Shown: in pieces, positions 28,297-37,470 of the stretch
Layout: each line of letters opens with the position of its first letter
Position numbering within the stretch: position 1 is the first letter of the stretch
Assembly (NCBI RefSeq): GCF_023634655.1
Contig: NZ_JAMKMS010000011.1
Coordinates: forward strand, 103,911-167,910
DNA length: 64,000 bases
From: Vibrio methylphosphonaticus
GTDB taxonomy: Bacteria > Pseudomonadota > Gammaproteobacteria > Enterobacterales > Vibrionaceae
Direction of reading: 5' to 3'
The notes under the pieces: generated by a model
Seen by the model: the letters and a program-made list of their open reading frames with translations, nothing else
What the model was told of the DNA's origin: nothing
Database searches by the model: none
Program-made: the position numbers and the translations under genes

Positions 28297-28311
28297 TGGA
28301 AGCTTATTATC

Positions 28312-28713
28312 ATGACAAATACAATTACGACCACTCCTAAAGGTCAGTTAATCATCCGCACGCTGGCAATGCCGGAAAATACCAACGCTAATGGCGACAT
28401 CTTTGGTGGCTGGATCATGTCTCAACTCGACTTAGCTGGCGGTATTCTTGCGAAAGAAATCTCTCACGGTCGAATCGCCACGGTTTCGGTTTCAGGCATC
28501 ACTTTTAAACACCCTGTGAAAGTGGGTGATGTCGTTTGCTGTTACGGCGAGTGCACAAAAATCGGCAATACATCGATGTCTATTAACCTGGAGGTTTGGG
28601 TTAAACCTGTGACAACAGAAGGGGTTGGTGAGCGTTATCAAGTCTGCGAAGGGACGTTTCATTACGTTGCTATTGACGGAAATGGGAGGCCACGTCCAAT
28701 TAATCCAAATTAA
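28312..28713 (+). CDS. yciA: Acyl-CoA thioester hydrolase YciA
   Basis: A 133-residue hotdog-fold thioesterase. The motif PENTNANGDIFGGWIMSQLDLAGGILA contains the catalytic Asn/Asp region of the YciA/ACOT group; the strand VSGITFKHPVKVGDVV follows. It hydrolyses a range of acyl-CoA esters in E. coli and Haemophilus. Full length. Confidence 0.95.
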   Translation: MTNTITTTPKGQLIIRTLAMPENTNANGDIFGGWIMSQLDLAGGILAKEISHGRIATVSVSGITFKHPVKVGDVVCCYGECTKIGNTSMSINLEVWVKPVTTEGVGERYQVCEGTFHYVAIDGNGRPRPINPN

Positions 28714-28897
28714 GCATCTGTGAACGATGACTTTTCAGCTAAAAAGTGACATCGTATAGTCATAGGTATCGTGTGTTATTGTTTTTCTGTACGTTAGCAT
28801 GAGTCAACTCAAGTATTCGCCCTTATGGGCTGAGAGACCAGTCGCTAACAATATAACCGCACCATTGTCACGACTTAAAGATTTGAAGGAACCAAAT

Positions 28898-29194
28898 ATG
28901 TGGTATGTCATTTTTTCTCAAGACGTCGAGAACTCACTTGAGAAACGTATGAGCGTTCGTCCTCAACACCTCGCTAGGCTGCAACAACTTCAAGATGAAG
29001 GACGCCTGCTGACCGCAGGTCCAATGCCAGCTATCGATAGTGATAACCCGGGCGATGCAGGTTTTACCGGTTCAACGGTCATCGCAGAGTTTAGCTCTTT
29101 AACCGATGCACAAGCATGGGCTGATAGTGACCCGTATATTGACGCTGGCGTATATCAAAACGTCATCGTAAAACCTTTTAAAAAAGTATTCTAA
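28898..29194 (+). CDS. yciI: YciI-family protein
   Basis: A 98-residue dimeric alpha-beta barrel protein. It starts [31 protein letters not shown] and keeps the His-Asp pair region and the segment [24 protein letters not shown] of the family. YciI-like domains occur in chlorocatechol-linked and regulatory proteins; the role of this stand-alone form is unknown. The ATG at 28898 has GAAGGAACC before it. Lies five bases before the pilotin gene. Confidence 0.93.
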   Translation: MWYVIFSQDVENSLEKRMSVRPQHLARLQQLQDEGRLLTAGPMPAIDSDNPGDAGFTGSTVIAEFSSLTDAQAWADSDPYIDAGVYQNVIVKPFKKVF

Positions 29195-29198
29195 AATC

Positions 29199-29639
29199 AT
29201 GAAATCTCTTTTGAAAAGTCGCGTTATTTGGTTGTCACTTGCTGCCATTACCTCTCTTGTAGGCTGTTCAAGCAAAGGTGATGATGAGCAACGTCAATTG
29301 GAGATGCTCGCGCAAAGCCGAGCCAGTATTTTATCTTCTGGTTTGCCCATTGAGCATGGCCCTCTCTCCATCATGAAAGCTTCTGCTAATAAAGGCATGG
29401 TTGAGATTATGATGCTATACAACACGGATGCTCGAGGCGCTAAGCCTATTGACGAAGTATTGCATAACAGCATGAACTTTTACTGTACCGACCGAGAAGT
29501 GAAAGCCAACCTCGACTTAGGGCTGACTTATCGCATCATGATGCGTAATACTCGCGGTCAGATGATGGTCGACCAAGTGGTGACAAAACAATATTGTGAC
29601 CAACCGTCCAAGTCTGCTGCTCAACCTGCAGCAAAATAA
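29199..29639 (+). CDS. aspS: Type II secretion pilotin lipoprotein, AspS/GspS-beta type
   Basis: A 146-residue lipoprotein with lipobox LVGC (Cys23). After a Gln/Arg-rich helix it reads SGLPIEHGPLSIMKASANKGMVEIMMLYNTD, then two cysteines (FYCTDREVK and KQYCDQP) likely to pair. This matches the Vibrio pilotin AspS, which carries the secretin GspD to the outer membrane and is encoded next to metE in V. cholerae, as here. The match is from memory of sequence pattern and position. No other secretion genes are in the window, which is normal for AspS. Confidence 0.72.
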   Translation: MKSLLKSRVIWLSLAAITSLVGCSSKGDDEQRQLEMLAQSRASILSSGLPIEHGPLSIMKASANKGMVEIMMLYNTDARGAKPIDEVLHNSMNFYCTDREVKANLDLGLTYRIMMRNTRGQMMVDQVVTKQYCDQPSKSAAQPAAK

Positions 29640-29707
29640 TACGGTTAGCGCGCGGTTCAACAAGCAAATCGTTATTGCGCTCACGTAATGTCTTTGAAAT
29701 ACCAATA

Positions 29708-29740
29708 AAAACGGCTTGCATCGGCAAGCCGTTTTTAATT
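29708..29740. terminator. Bidirectional terminator between pilotin gene and metE
   Basis: AAAACGGCTTGC and GCAAGCCGTTTT form a 12-bp perfect stem with loop ATCG, between convergent genes. Confidence 0.9.
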
Positions 29741-29767
29741 TTACGACCTAAACTGACTGCGCTCCGG

Positions 29768-32047
29768 CTAAGCCAGTGTTGTACGTAAACGCTTCGCGGC
29801 TTCGACTAAATGCTTTAGTGACGCTTCTGTTTCTTGCCAGTTACGCGTTTTTAGCCCGCAATCTGGGTTTACCCATAAACGCTCAACCGGGATACGGGTC
29901 GCCGCTTTTTCAATCAACTGCTCTATCCATTCTACGTCAGGTACGTTAGGTGAGTGAATATCGTAGACACCAGGGCCAATTTCATTGGGATAGTTAAAAG
30001 CTTCAAACGCATTGAGCAATTCCATATTCGAACGAGACGTCTCAATAGTAATCACATCAGCATCCAATGCAGCGACCGAGTCAATAATTTCATTGAACTC
30101 GCTGTAGCACATATGTGTGTGAATTTGAGTTTCAGGCTTCGCACTGGCAGCCGAGACTTTAAAAGCGTTCACCGCCCAGTTTAGGTACTCGGCATGATCT
30201 CTCGTTTTAAGCGGCAGCCCTTCACGAATGGCTGGCTCATCAATTTGAATGATATTGATACCAGCGGCTTGAAGATCAGACACTTCATCTTGTAAAGCAA
30301 ACGCTAACTGGTTGGTGATGGTTTCTCTCGTCACATCTTCACGGGGAAACGTCCAGCATAAGATGGTGACGGGCCCGGTTAACATGCCTTTCATCGGTTT
30401 GTCAGTTAGCGACTGCGCGTAACACGTCCAATCAACGGTCATTGGTGCTTCACGCTCAATATCAGCAACGACAATGGCGGGTTTCACACAACGTGAACCA
30501 TAGCTCTGCACCCAGCCAAATTGAGTGGTTTGGAAGCCAGACAAATTTTCTGCAAAGTATTCCACCATATCATTGCGTTCAGCTTCGCCATGAACCAATA
30601 CGTCTAAGCCTATCTCCTCTTGACGCTTTACAGTGTCTTGAATGAACCCTTGAATCGCTGTTTTATATTGGGCTGGTGTAATAGCACCTCGCTTAAATGC
30701 GGCTCGAGTTTGCCTCACTTCACTGGTTTGAGGAAAGGAACCAATTGTCGTCGTTGGCAGCAATGGGAGGTTAAGTACTTCTTTTTGGTGATGAGCACGC
30801 TCTGCATAAGCCGCGCTGCGGTTAGCATCACTGACATGTAAACCCGCCAGTCGTTGTTGTACATTCGCTTTATTCACCCAAGTTGAGAGCTCACGATCGA
30901 TAATTGGCTGGCTGTATTGGGCGCAATACTCAATGGCGTTTTCATCCCCTTCTAACGCTCTAGATAGCCAATTGACTTCCGCCACTTTTTGCTTAGCAAA
31001 CGCAAACCAGTTTTTAGTTTCTTCTGGAAGCTGAGTCTCAAGCGCCAAATCAACAGGGCTGTGTAACAAAGAACACGAGGTGGCAACCCAAAGGCGCTCG
31101 CCCAAATCCTGCTTCGCTCCACGTAAGCTATTGAGTTTACTATGCAGGTTTGCACGCCAAACATTACGCCCATTAATTGCACCGGCCGACAATACCCATT
31201 GGCTTGGTAGTGCTTTCACAACGTCATCAAGTTGCTCAGGCGCGGCGGCTAAATCAATGTGTAAGCCATCCACTTCCAGCTCGGTAATGGTGGGCAGCGC
31301 ATCAACAATAGAGTCAAAGTAGGTGGTCAGAAGGACCTTCACGTCACTACGAATCACTTGATAGGCCAGTTTGAAACTATCTCGCCACTTAGGTTCAAGC
31401 TCAAGCGCTAAAATAGGTTCATCCATTTGTACCCACTCCACACCCAACTTTTCAAATTTAGTGAAAATAGCTTGATAAGCGGTGAGCAGTCTTGGCAACA
31501 ACGTTAGTCGGTCAAAGTCCTCTTCCACTTCTTTACCTAGGTACAGATAACTCAATGGGCCAAGCAATACGGGTTTCACGTTATGACCTTGCTGCTTCGC
31601 TTCGCTTATCTCATCAAACAGCTGTGTCCAGCTCAATTCAAACTTATCATCGGCTGTAAATTCCGGCACGATGTAGTGATAGTTAGTATTGAACCATTTA
31701 GTCATGTCTGACGCCGCTTCCCCCGAACAATCACAATTAGCTTGTGATTGCCCTCTACCGACACGAAAAAGCGTATCCAGATCTGGGAACCCATTTCGAT
31801 GACGCTTAGGAATATGCCCCAACAGTAAACTTGTTCCCAATACATGGTCATACCAAGCAAAATCGCCAGCCGTCGTAAATGACAAAGCATTATCTTGCTG
31901 GAGTACCCAATTCTTTTTACGAATACCCGCCGCCACTTGTTGCAGTTCTTTTACGTCACTCTCACCTTTCCAGTATTGTTCAAGTGCAAATTTCAGTTCG
32001 CGTTTCTCGCCAACTCGTGGGTAACCCAAAATATGTGTGGTTGTCAT
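29768..32047 (-). CDS. metE: Cobalamin-independent methionine synthase
   Basis: A 759-residue enzyme that transfers a methyl group from 5-methyltetrahydrofolate triglutamate to homocysteine. It begins [21 protein letters not shown], and the C-terminal half has the core [24 protein letters not shown] with zinc ligands His and Cys, and the last ligand Cys in [10 protein letters not shown]. Full length, two TIM barrels. It is divergent from metR; the gap holds one MetR site and two groups of MetJ boxes. AAGGAA precedes the ATG. Confidence 0.97.
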   Translation of the reverse strand: MTTTHILGYPRVGEKRELKFALEQYWKGESDVKELQQVAAGIRKKNWVLQQDNALSFTTAGDFAWYDHVLGTSLLLGHIPKRHRNGFPDLDTLFRVGRGQSQANCDCSGEAASDMTKWFNTNYHYIVPEFTADDKFELSWTQLFDEISEAKQQGHNVKPVLLGPLSYLYLGKEVEEDFDRLTLLPRLLTAYQAIFTKFEKLGVEWVQMDEPILALELEPKWRDSFKLAYQVIRSDVKVLLTTYFDSIVDALPTITELEVDGLHIDLAAAPEQLDDVVKALPSQWVLSAGAINGRNVWRANLHSKLNSLRGAKQDLGERLWVATSCSLLHSPVDLALETQLPEETKNWFAFAKQKVAEVNWLSRALEGDENAIEYCAQYSQPIIDRELSTWVNKANVQQRLAGLHVSDANRSAAYAERAHHQKEVLNLPLLPTTTIGSFPQTSEVRQTRAAFKRGAITPAQYKTAIQGFIQDTVKRQEEIGLDVLVHGEAERNDMVEYFAENLSGFQTTQFGWVQSYGSRCVKPAIVVADIEREAPMTVDWTCYAQSLTDKPMKGMLTGPVTILCWTFPREDVTRETITNQLAFALQDEVSDLQAAGINIIQIDEPAIREGLPLKTRDHAEYLNWAVNAFKVSAASAKPETQIHTHMCYSEFNEIIDSVAALDADVITIETSRSNMELLNAFEAFNYPNEIGPGVYDIHSPNVPDVEWIEQLIEKAATRIPVERLWVNPDCGLKTRNWQETEASLKHLVEAAKRLRTTLA

Positions 32048-32064
32048 GATGATGTTCCTTATTA

Positions 32065-32088
32065 AGCAGTCCAGATGGCTAGACTATC
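32065..32088. promoter_or_regulatory. MetJ boxes near metE
   Basis: Three adjacent 8-mers, AGCAGTCC, AGATGGCT and AGACTATC, resemble the met box AGACGTCT with 5 or 6 matches each. MetJ binds such tandem boxes. Confidence 0.5.
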
Positions 32089-32134
32089 TCGCACCGCCCA
32101 ATATGAAACAACTCCAATTAATTCACCTTGATTA

Positions 32135-32147
32135 TGAATTATTTTCA
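32135..32147. promoter_or_regulatory. MetR-binding site
   Basis: TGAATTATTTTCA fits the MetR consensus TGAA-N5-TTCA exactly. It lies midway between metE and metR. Confidence 0.8.
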
Positions 32148-32168
32148 ACACCTTTAGTAATAATTCAT

Positions 32169-32184
32169 AGCCGTCTAGACGTTT
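32169..32184. promoter_or_regulatory. MetJ operator near metR
   Basis: AGCCGTCT followed directly by AGACGTTT: two met boxes with seven of eight matches each. Confidence 0.75.
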
Positions 32185-32240
32185 ACTTAAAGAAGAATTC
32201 GCGTTAAGTTAGTCGATAGGGATAAAGATTAGGGACAGTC

Positions 32241-33152
32241 ATGATAGAGCTTAAGCATCTAAAAACATTAGCAACATTACGGGACACAGGGTCGCTTACC
32301 GCGACAGCGACCTCACTACACCTGACTCAGTCTGCTCTCTCCCATCAGCTTAAAGATCTAGAAACACGGATCAGTGCGCCGCTGTTTATTCGGAAAACCC
32401 GCCCTGTAAAATTCACCTCAGAAGGCGAGATTCTGTTAAAACTTGCCAATGAAATATTGCCTCGATTTGCGCAAGCAGAAGGTGAGTTGGCGGGGCTAAG
32501 AGAAGACATTCACGGTCGGTTACACATGGCGATTGATTGCCATTCTTGCTTTCAATGGCTCATGCCGGCGCTTAAGGAGTATCAGCTTGCGTGGCCCCAC
32601 GTGGAGTTGGATTTTTCTTCTGGCTTTGGCTTTGAACCATTACCAGCGTTAGTGGCTGGCGAACTGGATCTCGTCATCACTTCCGATATTCAGCCCCGTT
32701 CTGAAGTGCACTATGAAGCACTGTTTGATTTTGAAATGCGACTAGTCACGTCAATTTCTCACCCATTAGCGGAAAAAGATTGCATTCACCCTCTCGACAT
32801 CGCCGACCAAACTCTACTGACTTATCCGGTACAGAAACAGCGTCTCGACATCGTGAAGCACTTTCTAACCCCAGCAGGTGTTGAGCCACAGAAATGGAAA
32901 CAAGCCGACAATACCTTAATGCTGATTCAGATGGTCTCTGCCGGGCTTGGCGTGGCGGCATTACCTAATTGGGCGGTAAGCGAGTTTTCAAGACAAGGTT
33001 TGATTACCAGTAAACCACTGGGTGATGGGCTATGGCGAAGGCTATATGCGGCAGTTAGACACAGCGAAAAGGACAAGCATTACCTGCAAGCCTTTTTCTC
33101 CACTGCCAGACAGCAGTGCCAACAACACTTAGATGGGATCCGCGTCGCGTAA
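32241..33152 (+). CDS. metR: LysR-type regulator MetR
   Basis: A 303-residue LysR-family activator of metE that senses homocysteine. The HTH is at the N-terminus (TGSLTATATSLHLTQSALSHQLKDLETRISAPLFIRKTRP), followed by the effector-binding domain with IDCHSCFQWLMPALKEYQ. Divergent from metE with MetR and MetJ sites between. AGGGACA precedes the ATG. Confidence 0.95.
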   Translation: MIELKHLKTLATLRDTGSLTATATSLHLTQSALSHQLKDLETRISAPLFIRKTRPVKFTSEGEILLKLANEILPRFAQAEGELAGLREDIHGRLHMAIDCHSCFQWLMPALKEYQLAWPHVELDFSSGFGFEPLPALVAGELDLVITSDIQPRSEVHYEALFDFEMRLVTSISHPLAEKDCIHPLDIADQTLLTYPVQKQRLDIVKHFLTPAGVEPQKWKQADNTLMLIQMVSAGLGVAALPNWAVSEFSRQGLITSKPLGDGLWRRLYAAVRHSEKDKHYLQAFFSTARQQCQQHLDGIRVA

Positions 33153-33157
33153 GTCAC

Positions 33158-33193
33158 ATAACGAATAACGTAACGAGTAACGTAACGAGTAAC
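33158..33193. repeat. Short 12-bp tandem repeat after metR
   Basis: GTAACGAGTAAC occurs twice in tandem, with a decayed copy before it. Confidence 0.6.
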
Positions 33194-33225
33194 AACAGGT
33201 ACCCACAGATACCCTCAGATACAAC

Positions 33226-33260
33226 AATGGCTCGTTGTTTAAACGAGCCATTTTTATTTC
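33226..33260. terminator. Terminator between metR and the glycosyltransferase gene
   Basis: AATGGCTCGT and ACGAGCCATT pair, followed by TTTTATTTC on plus. It lies between convergent genes. Confidence 0.85.
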
Positions 33261-33286
33261 CATGCCTATTGATTAATAACGGCGAT

Positions 33287-34810
33287 TTACTGAGGCTTTA
33301 CCACACCAATACAGATCGGCTCTTCTGGCTCTTGTGGTGAATCTTGAAATATCACTTCTTTTTGAACATCGACCGTAAACTGAGGCCATTCATTCGTGAA
33401 TCGCGAAAACGCACCATCATGACAACCTTGACCAGCGTAGCCCAATAGCAACACACCTTGAGTACGAATTTGGTCTGCGGTGATGTAACGGTTATACACA
33501 TTAGGCAACGTATCGTTATTCCATTGATTCGTCATTTTTGGATGGGATGCGATATAAAACGTCAGCCATTCAGACAGTTCACTGCCGCCCACTAACGTAA
33601 GCTCTGCGTCACTATTTTCATCCCAATACTGCTTAGCTTGATTGCTCAGCGTCTTAATACCACTAAAATCTTGCCCTGCATTCTTCACGTTAAAAATCAT
33701 CACCGATGCATAACCAGTAATAATCACCAGTGCCATCACAGACAGCACCTTAAACGCGCCGCGCAGTTGACCGTGGACTTGCGTCGACAGATAAGCCACT
33801 AACACAGCAGGCGCAGGCATGAAGAATGGGTGTAACCACTCAACCAAACGTCCACCTTTATGGAAGGTAAACCAACCCATAATCGCAATTAAAGGTGCGA
33901 GTAATACAAACGTGTTTAGCCATACTTTCTCAGGGATGGATGACTTAAAACGAAAGGCGTTCTTACCAAGCAAACCTGCAAGGAGAATAAACGGATAAAA
34001 TACCGAAAGCAGCGCCAACCAACTACCAGGGCTTAACTGAGCTGATACCTGTCCACTCACCCACTTTAGTGAAGAGAAATTGTTAGCAAACAGCCAAAAA
34101 AAGTTTGGCAGTACCAGAGCAATAAACGCCGCAATGCCCGCGTAAAACATCGGTTGTTTCCACGCTTTACGCACGCTTGGCACTGCTAGACTCACAATAA
34201 ACACCATCGCAACCGGTGCGAAAGTAGTGTATTTCGCCATCGCAGAACAACCCGCAAGAATACCAAATGGTACCCACCACTTTGGATTCTCATACACCGC
34301 TTTGGTAAACATCAACAATAACCATGACCATGACCCAAACAACAAGTAATTATCGTTATAAGGGATTGCCTCGAAGTTAATGACACCAGAAAGGTTAAGC
34401 GTTAATAATCCCAACCACGCTAGCGCAACAGAATCCGTTAGCTTGAACGCCAATCGGTAGCAACCCAGCATACCTAACGCGATGACACCAAAGTGACCCA
34501 CATACCAAAATGCAGAGGCAAATTCTGTAGAAGTCGACATTAAAAGGATGCGAGCAAAAAATCCCACAAACCAAGGGTTATTTGGGCTACCCCATTCCCC
34601 GTTACTGGCCCAGTTTAAGGCTTCAATCGCATCATAAGGGACGGTAGGGTCAAGTTGGTAAGAGACAAGTGCCCATGCAACAGCATAAATAAAGCACCAG
34701 ACACCAGCCATTCGGTGTGAACGCTCCACCTCTGAGGCGCTTACCCCTTCTCGATCAAAACTTAAGATTGTTGCTAGCATTGGCTGAACTGACTCCCCGA
34801 TATCTTTCAT
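33287..34810 (-). CDS. GT39/PMT-type membrane glycosyltransferase
   Basis: A 507-residue polytopic membrane protein with about 11 or 12 helices, of the ArnT/PMT (GT-C) fold. The first periplasmic loop has YQLDPTVPYDAIEALNWASNGEW, where the Asp corresponds to the catalytic acidic residue of GT39, followed by NPWFVGFFARI. The C-terminal part is a periplasmic domain (LVGGSELSEWLTFYIASHP). Such enzymes move a sugar from a lipid carrier to a lipid or protein; donor and acceptor are unknown here. Single gene. No clear ribosome site before ATG 34810. Confidence 0.8.
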   Translation of the reverse strand: MKDIGESVQPMLATILSFDREGVSASEVERSHRMAGVWCFIYAVAWALVSYQLDPTVPYDAIEALNWASNGEWGSPNNPWFVGFFARILLMSTSTEFASAFWYVGHFGVIALGMLGCYRLAFKLTDSVALAWLGLLTLNLSGVINFEAIPYNDNYLLFGSWSWLLLMFTKAVYENPKWWVPFGILAGCSAMAKYTTFAPVAMVFIVSLAVPSVRKAWKQPMFYAGIAAFIALVLPNFFWLFANNFSSLKWVSGQVSAQLSPGSWLALLSVFYPFILLAGLLGKNAFRFKSSIPEKVWLNTFVLLAPLIAIMGWFTFHKGGRLVEWLHPFFMPAPAVLVAYLSTQVHGQLRGAFKVLSVMALVIITGYASVMIFNVKNAGQDFSGIKTLSNQAKQYWDENSDAELTLVGGSELSEWLTFYIASHPKMTNQWNNDTLPNVYNRYITADQIRTQGVLLLGYAGQGCHDGAFSRFTNEWPQFTVDVQKEVIFQDSPQEPEEPICIGVVKPQ

Positions 34811-34966
34811 ATCGTTGTTAACGTTTTCGGCTGTGAACTTTACGCAAAATAAACTCGAGACTAAACGGCCCTACGTCAATTCTCTGTAAATATCAAGGTG
34901 ATATATAGATAATATAAATATAGCCATAGATATTATAAAAGGCACGCATAAAAGGCAGGTCTTAAC

Positions 34967-35065
34967 ATGTATGGGTTTGTCATAGGGGAGAACAATTGGG
35001 GTGTTGTAACTGGCACTTTTAGTGGTTGGTTTGGTACTTATAAAAAATGTGTGGCTGCTAGCTAG
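34967..35065 (+). CDS. Possible 32-residue small protein
   Basis: ATG 34967 to TAG 35065, with AGG seven bases before it. The peptide is rich in Gly, Thr and aromatics (GENNWGVVTGTFSGWFGTYK). It may be a real small gene or chance. The gap 34811-35132 around it holds nothing else clear; it lies between two genes on the opposite strand. Confidence 0.3.
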   Translation: MYGFVIGENNWGVVTGTFSGWFGTYKKCVAAS

Positions 35066-35132
35066 GGGCGATCGTTGCTCATGAGTGGTCGTGCTGGAGC
35101 AAGCATTACTAGCTTACGACATAGACCCAGCG

Positions 35133-36086
35133 CTAGCGGTATAATTGAGACCAAAGAAGCTGGTTTGGGTCTAATTTTTCAGCCCAAGTTTGATCCTCAC
35201 GAGCCTGTAAATACAATTGAATGCCATCAAATAACTGAAATGCTCTTGGGCCACCTAAGTGTTCATGCTCTTCGAAAAAGCAATCTTCAAAGCGCGACAG
35301 CTCATTAAGTGTCGAGATAGCTCGAGCCATCATCCATGTGATGGCTTCCACTTCAATCACTGTATTGTTCAATACAATCGGTCGAATCGCGCTAATATCT
35401 ACGTCATTCACCCGCGAGTTTGATAGCGTTGCGACTTTATCTGTTTCTCTGCGTTGCTGCTCTACCTCACGTAGTAACTGCTTTCTTAGTTTTTTTGTCG
35501 GCCTTGGGTTTAACCGTGTAATTCGCAAACCGTATTCAAATTGATCCTTACCAACAATATCGAGCAACCCTGACAACAATGCATCATCTAACCCTTCAGA
35601 TTTAACATAGTAAGCCACAGCTGACTCCACAGTTAAAAACCGAGTACCTTGAAACTCAAAAAAGAAGGTATCATCCAATGACTCAACGGCATTACCATCC
35701 ACCGTTAGCGCCCAGCCTTGAAAATCGATCCGTTGACGCGCGATTTCATACATTGTCCAAGCGCTGGTTCTAAAGCCTTCAAAAATCGCCCCTTCTAATT
35801 GCGACTGTTCCAGTTCTTCCTTGGTCCAAATCACACCGATACCAAGATGTTTCGCATACTTATTAAGAAGGCGGTCTTTAATGTGCAGACGAAGCGGCCA
35901 AATCGTCATTTGGGACCGTTTATCAACAAAGGATGCGCACTCGGTACACACAGGCAGCTCAATACCATGTAATGAAACATGACTGATAGACTGAGGGCAT
36001 CGCAACGTCCCATTGCTAGGCTCGCCACAAAACCAACACTGATGTCGTGATTCAAAAGGTATATCAATGGTTACATAATCGGTCAC
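35133..36086 (-). CDS. Uncharacterised protein with N-terminal zinc-ribbon
   Basis: A 317-residue soluble protein. The N-terminus carries two CxxC pairs, Cys17/Cys20 (QCWFCGEP) and Cys47/Cys50 (PVCTECASF), which should bind one zinc. The rest is mixed alpha and beta with a basic stretch near 195-215 (RPTKKLRKQLLREVEQQRRE). The ribbon suggests nucleic-acid or protein binding. The start is GTG 36086 with AGGA upstream. I do not recognise a named family. No operon partner. Confidence 0.65.
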   Translation of the reverse strand: MTDYVTIDIPFESRHQCWFCGEPSNGTLRCPQSISHVSLHGIELPVCTECASFVDKRSQMTIWPLRLHIKDRLLNKYAKHLGIGVIWTKEELEQSQLEGAIFEGFRTSAWTMYEIARQRIDFQGWALTVDGNAVESLDDTFFFEFQGTRFLTVESAVAYYVKSEGLDDALLSGLLDIVGKDQFEYGLRITRLNPRPTKKLRKQLLREVEQQRRETDKVATLSNSRVNDVDISAIRPIVLNNTVIEVEAITWMMARAISTLNELSRFEDCFFEEHEHLGGPRAFQLFDGIQLYLQAREDQTWAEKLDPNQLLWSQLYR

Positions 36087-36525
36087 AATAGTGGTTCCTG
36101 AAACGGTGACAATGACGGGCCAAACACGGCGTTTTCTAATAAGTGCGAGAATACAGGAAGATGGCCGGACATGTCGATGTGATTAGGGGACTTAACAAGA
36201 CATTTAGCCGCTTGAGTGGCCGCCACACTACCACCTTTCATATTGGCTCTACATCGCCTTTGGCCTGTACTAAATCCTTTGACATCTATGAGGTTCTAGG
36301 AAAATAACGGATACTCACTTTTAAATTCGCGCAAAAACCACTCACTTCATCCGTCTCAACAAAAATAAGACAAAACCCAAAAAAGCAACATTAAATCAGA
36401 GTCTTAAACCCAAAAATCAAGAGAAACAACAAGTAAAAACCAAACATGAAGGCTACTTTTTACACACCAACTGCCACATTCAACGCTTTGACAACAAAAA
36501 ATCAACATCGCGAGTAAAAGTGAAT
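36087..36525. other. Gene-free gap upstream of the zinc-ribbon gene
   Basis: About 440 bases. It holds the promoter region of the zinc-ribbon gene and an A-rich stretch from 36350 on. I see no ORF above 25 codons with a ribosome site and no RNA-like structure. Confidence 0.5.
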
Positions 36526-36563
36526 ACAAAAATGAGCCAGAGAATTAGATTCTCTGACTCATT
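36526..36563 (-). terminator. Terminator after the 36595-37164 gene
   Basis: AATGAGCCAGAGAAT and ATTCTCTGACTCATT form a 15-bp stem with one mismatch; read on minus it is followed by TTTTG. Confidence 0.8.
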
Positions 36564-36594
36564 ATCGAATAATACTGTCATTGCTCAGCGCATA

Positions 36595-37164
36595 TTAAAA
36601 GGAGAACGCAAACCCTAGAGTATAATCTTCACCGTTTTTCGCTGTGTATTCTTTGTCTTCATTGCTGGCTTTCGGGCGGCATTTTTCATCCCCTTTAACC
36701 AAGCTTACCCAATGACGAAGTCCCGTTCCGTTATGCCCTTCCGCTTGTCCAAACGTCGTGCAGGTTTCCAGTTGAATATCGTCAATGGCCACTAATTCAA
36801 GGCACCCTGTTCCTTTACGGCGACCCATTGTCACTTCAACATGGGTACCACTTTCGTCTCGAAGTAAAATAGAGTCTGGCGAGCACTTATCACCGGCATA
36901 GGCAACGAAGCGTTTCGCGTGCTTTAAACCGCTGTGCTGACCATTTTTAAAGTAAGCCTGTACATGACGGTAATCAATTTCATAACTTACTACATCTTCA
37001 TGAGAGCCACTTTCCAATGGGAATAACGTATCAAGAAGTTGTTTGGCTTTAATTTGCTTTTGCGTCTGCTCATTGGATTTGACCATTTCCACGGCAAACA
37101 CAGCTTCAGCGATAAAATTATGCGGGTTATGTTGTTCTGTTTTATCGAATGTCTGCATATTCAT
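36595..37164 (-). CDS. Uncharacterised protein, 189 residues
   Basis: A soluble protein without signal peptide. It reads PLESGSHEDVVSYEIDYRHV near residue 50, then SILLRDESGTHVEVTMGRR and DIQLETCTTFGQ. I do not recognise a catalytic motif. The conserved-looking core (residues 50-160) suggests a real family. ATG 37164 has AAGGA eight bases before it. Single gene with its own terminator. A 14-bp inverted repeat lies 134 bases before its start and may be its operator. Confidence 0.6.
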   Translation of the reverse strand: MNMQTFDKTEQHNPHNFIAEAVFAVEMVKSNEQTQKQIKAKQLLDTLFPLESGSHEDVVSYEIDYRHVQAYFKNGQHSGLKHAKRFVAYAGDKCSPDSILLRDESGTHVEVTMGRRKGTGCLELVAIDDIQLETCTTFGQAEGHNGTGLRHWVSLVKGDEKCRPKASNEDKEYTAKNGEDYTLGFAFSF

Positions 37165-37297
37165 AGTCTATTCCTTCAAAGCTAATGGATAATACCTTAA
37201 GCAAATACCCTAAACGCTTGTCTCTTTCGTCTTCGTTATTGCTTGTTAAACAGCATAGCGCTTTTTACGCAACAATTTCACAACGAAATTTTCACAC

Positions 37298-37332
37298 TGT
37301 CAATTTTACAAAAACAAATTGTAAAATTGACA
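37298..37332. promoter_or_regulatory. 14-bp perfect inverted repeat
   Basis: TGTCAATTTTACAA (37298-37311) and TTGTAAAATTGACA (37319-37332) are perfect inverted arms with a 7-base spacer. No T-tract follows, so it looks more like a dimeric-regulator site than a terminator. Confidence 0.55.
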
Positions 37333-37408
37333 AGACAACCATCAGAAATAAAACCAATTAACGCTTAATAATCAGAAGATTAACTAAATATAAAGCGATC
37401 TTAACGCA

Positions 37409-37434
37409 ACACAGCCCTTAAAAAAGGGCTGTGT
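37409..37434. terminator. 11-bp stem hairpin after the radical SAM gene
   Basis: ACACAGCCCTT and AAGGGCTGTGT pair perfectly with a short A loop. It lacks a good T-tract on either strand, so termination is uncertain. It is 37 bases after the radical SAM stop. Confidence 0.45.
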
Positions 37435-37470
37435 AAAAGCGTACAGAACCAGTCACAAAAACTCTCTCGG

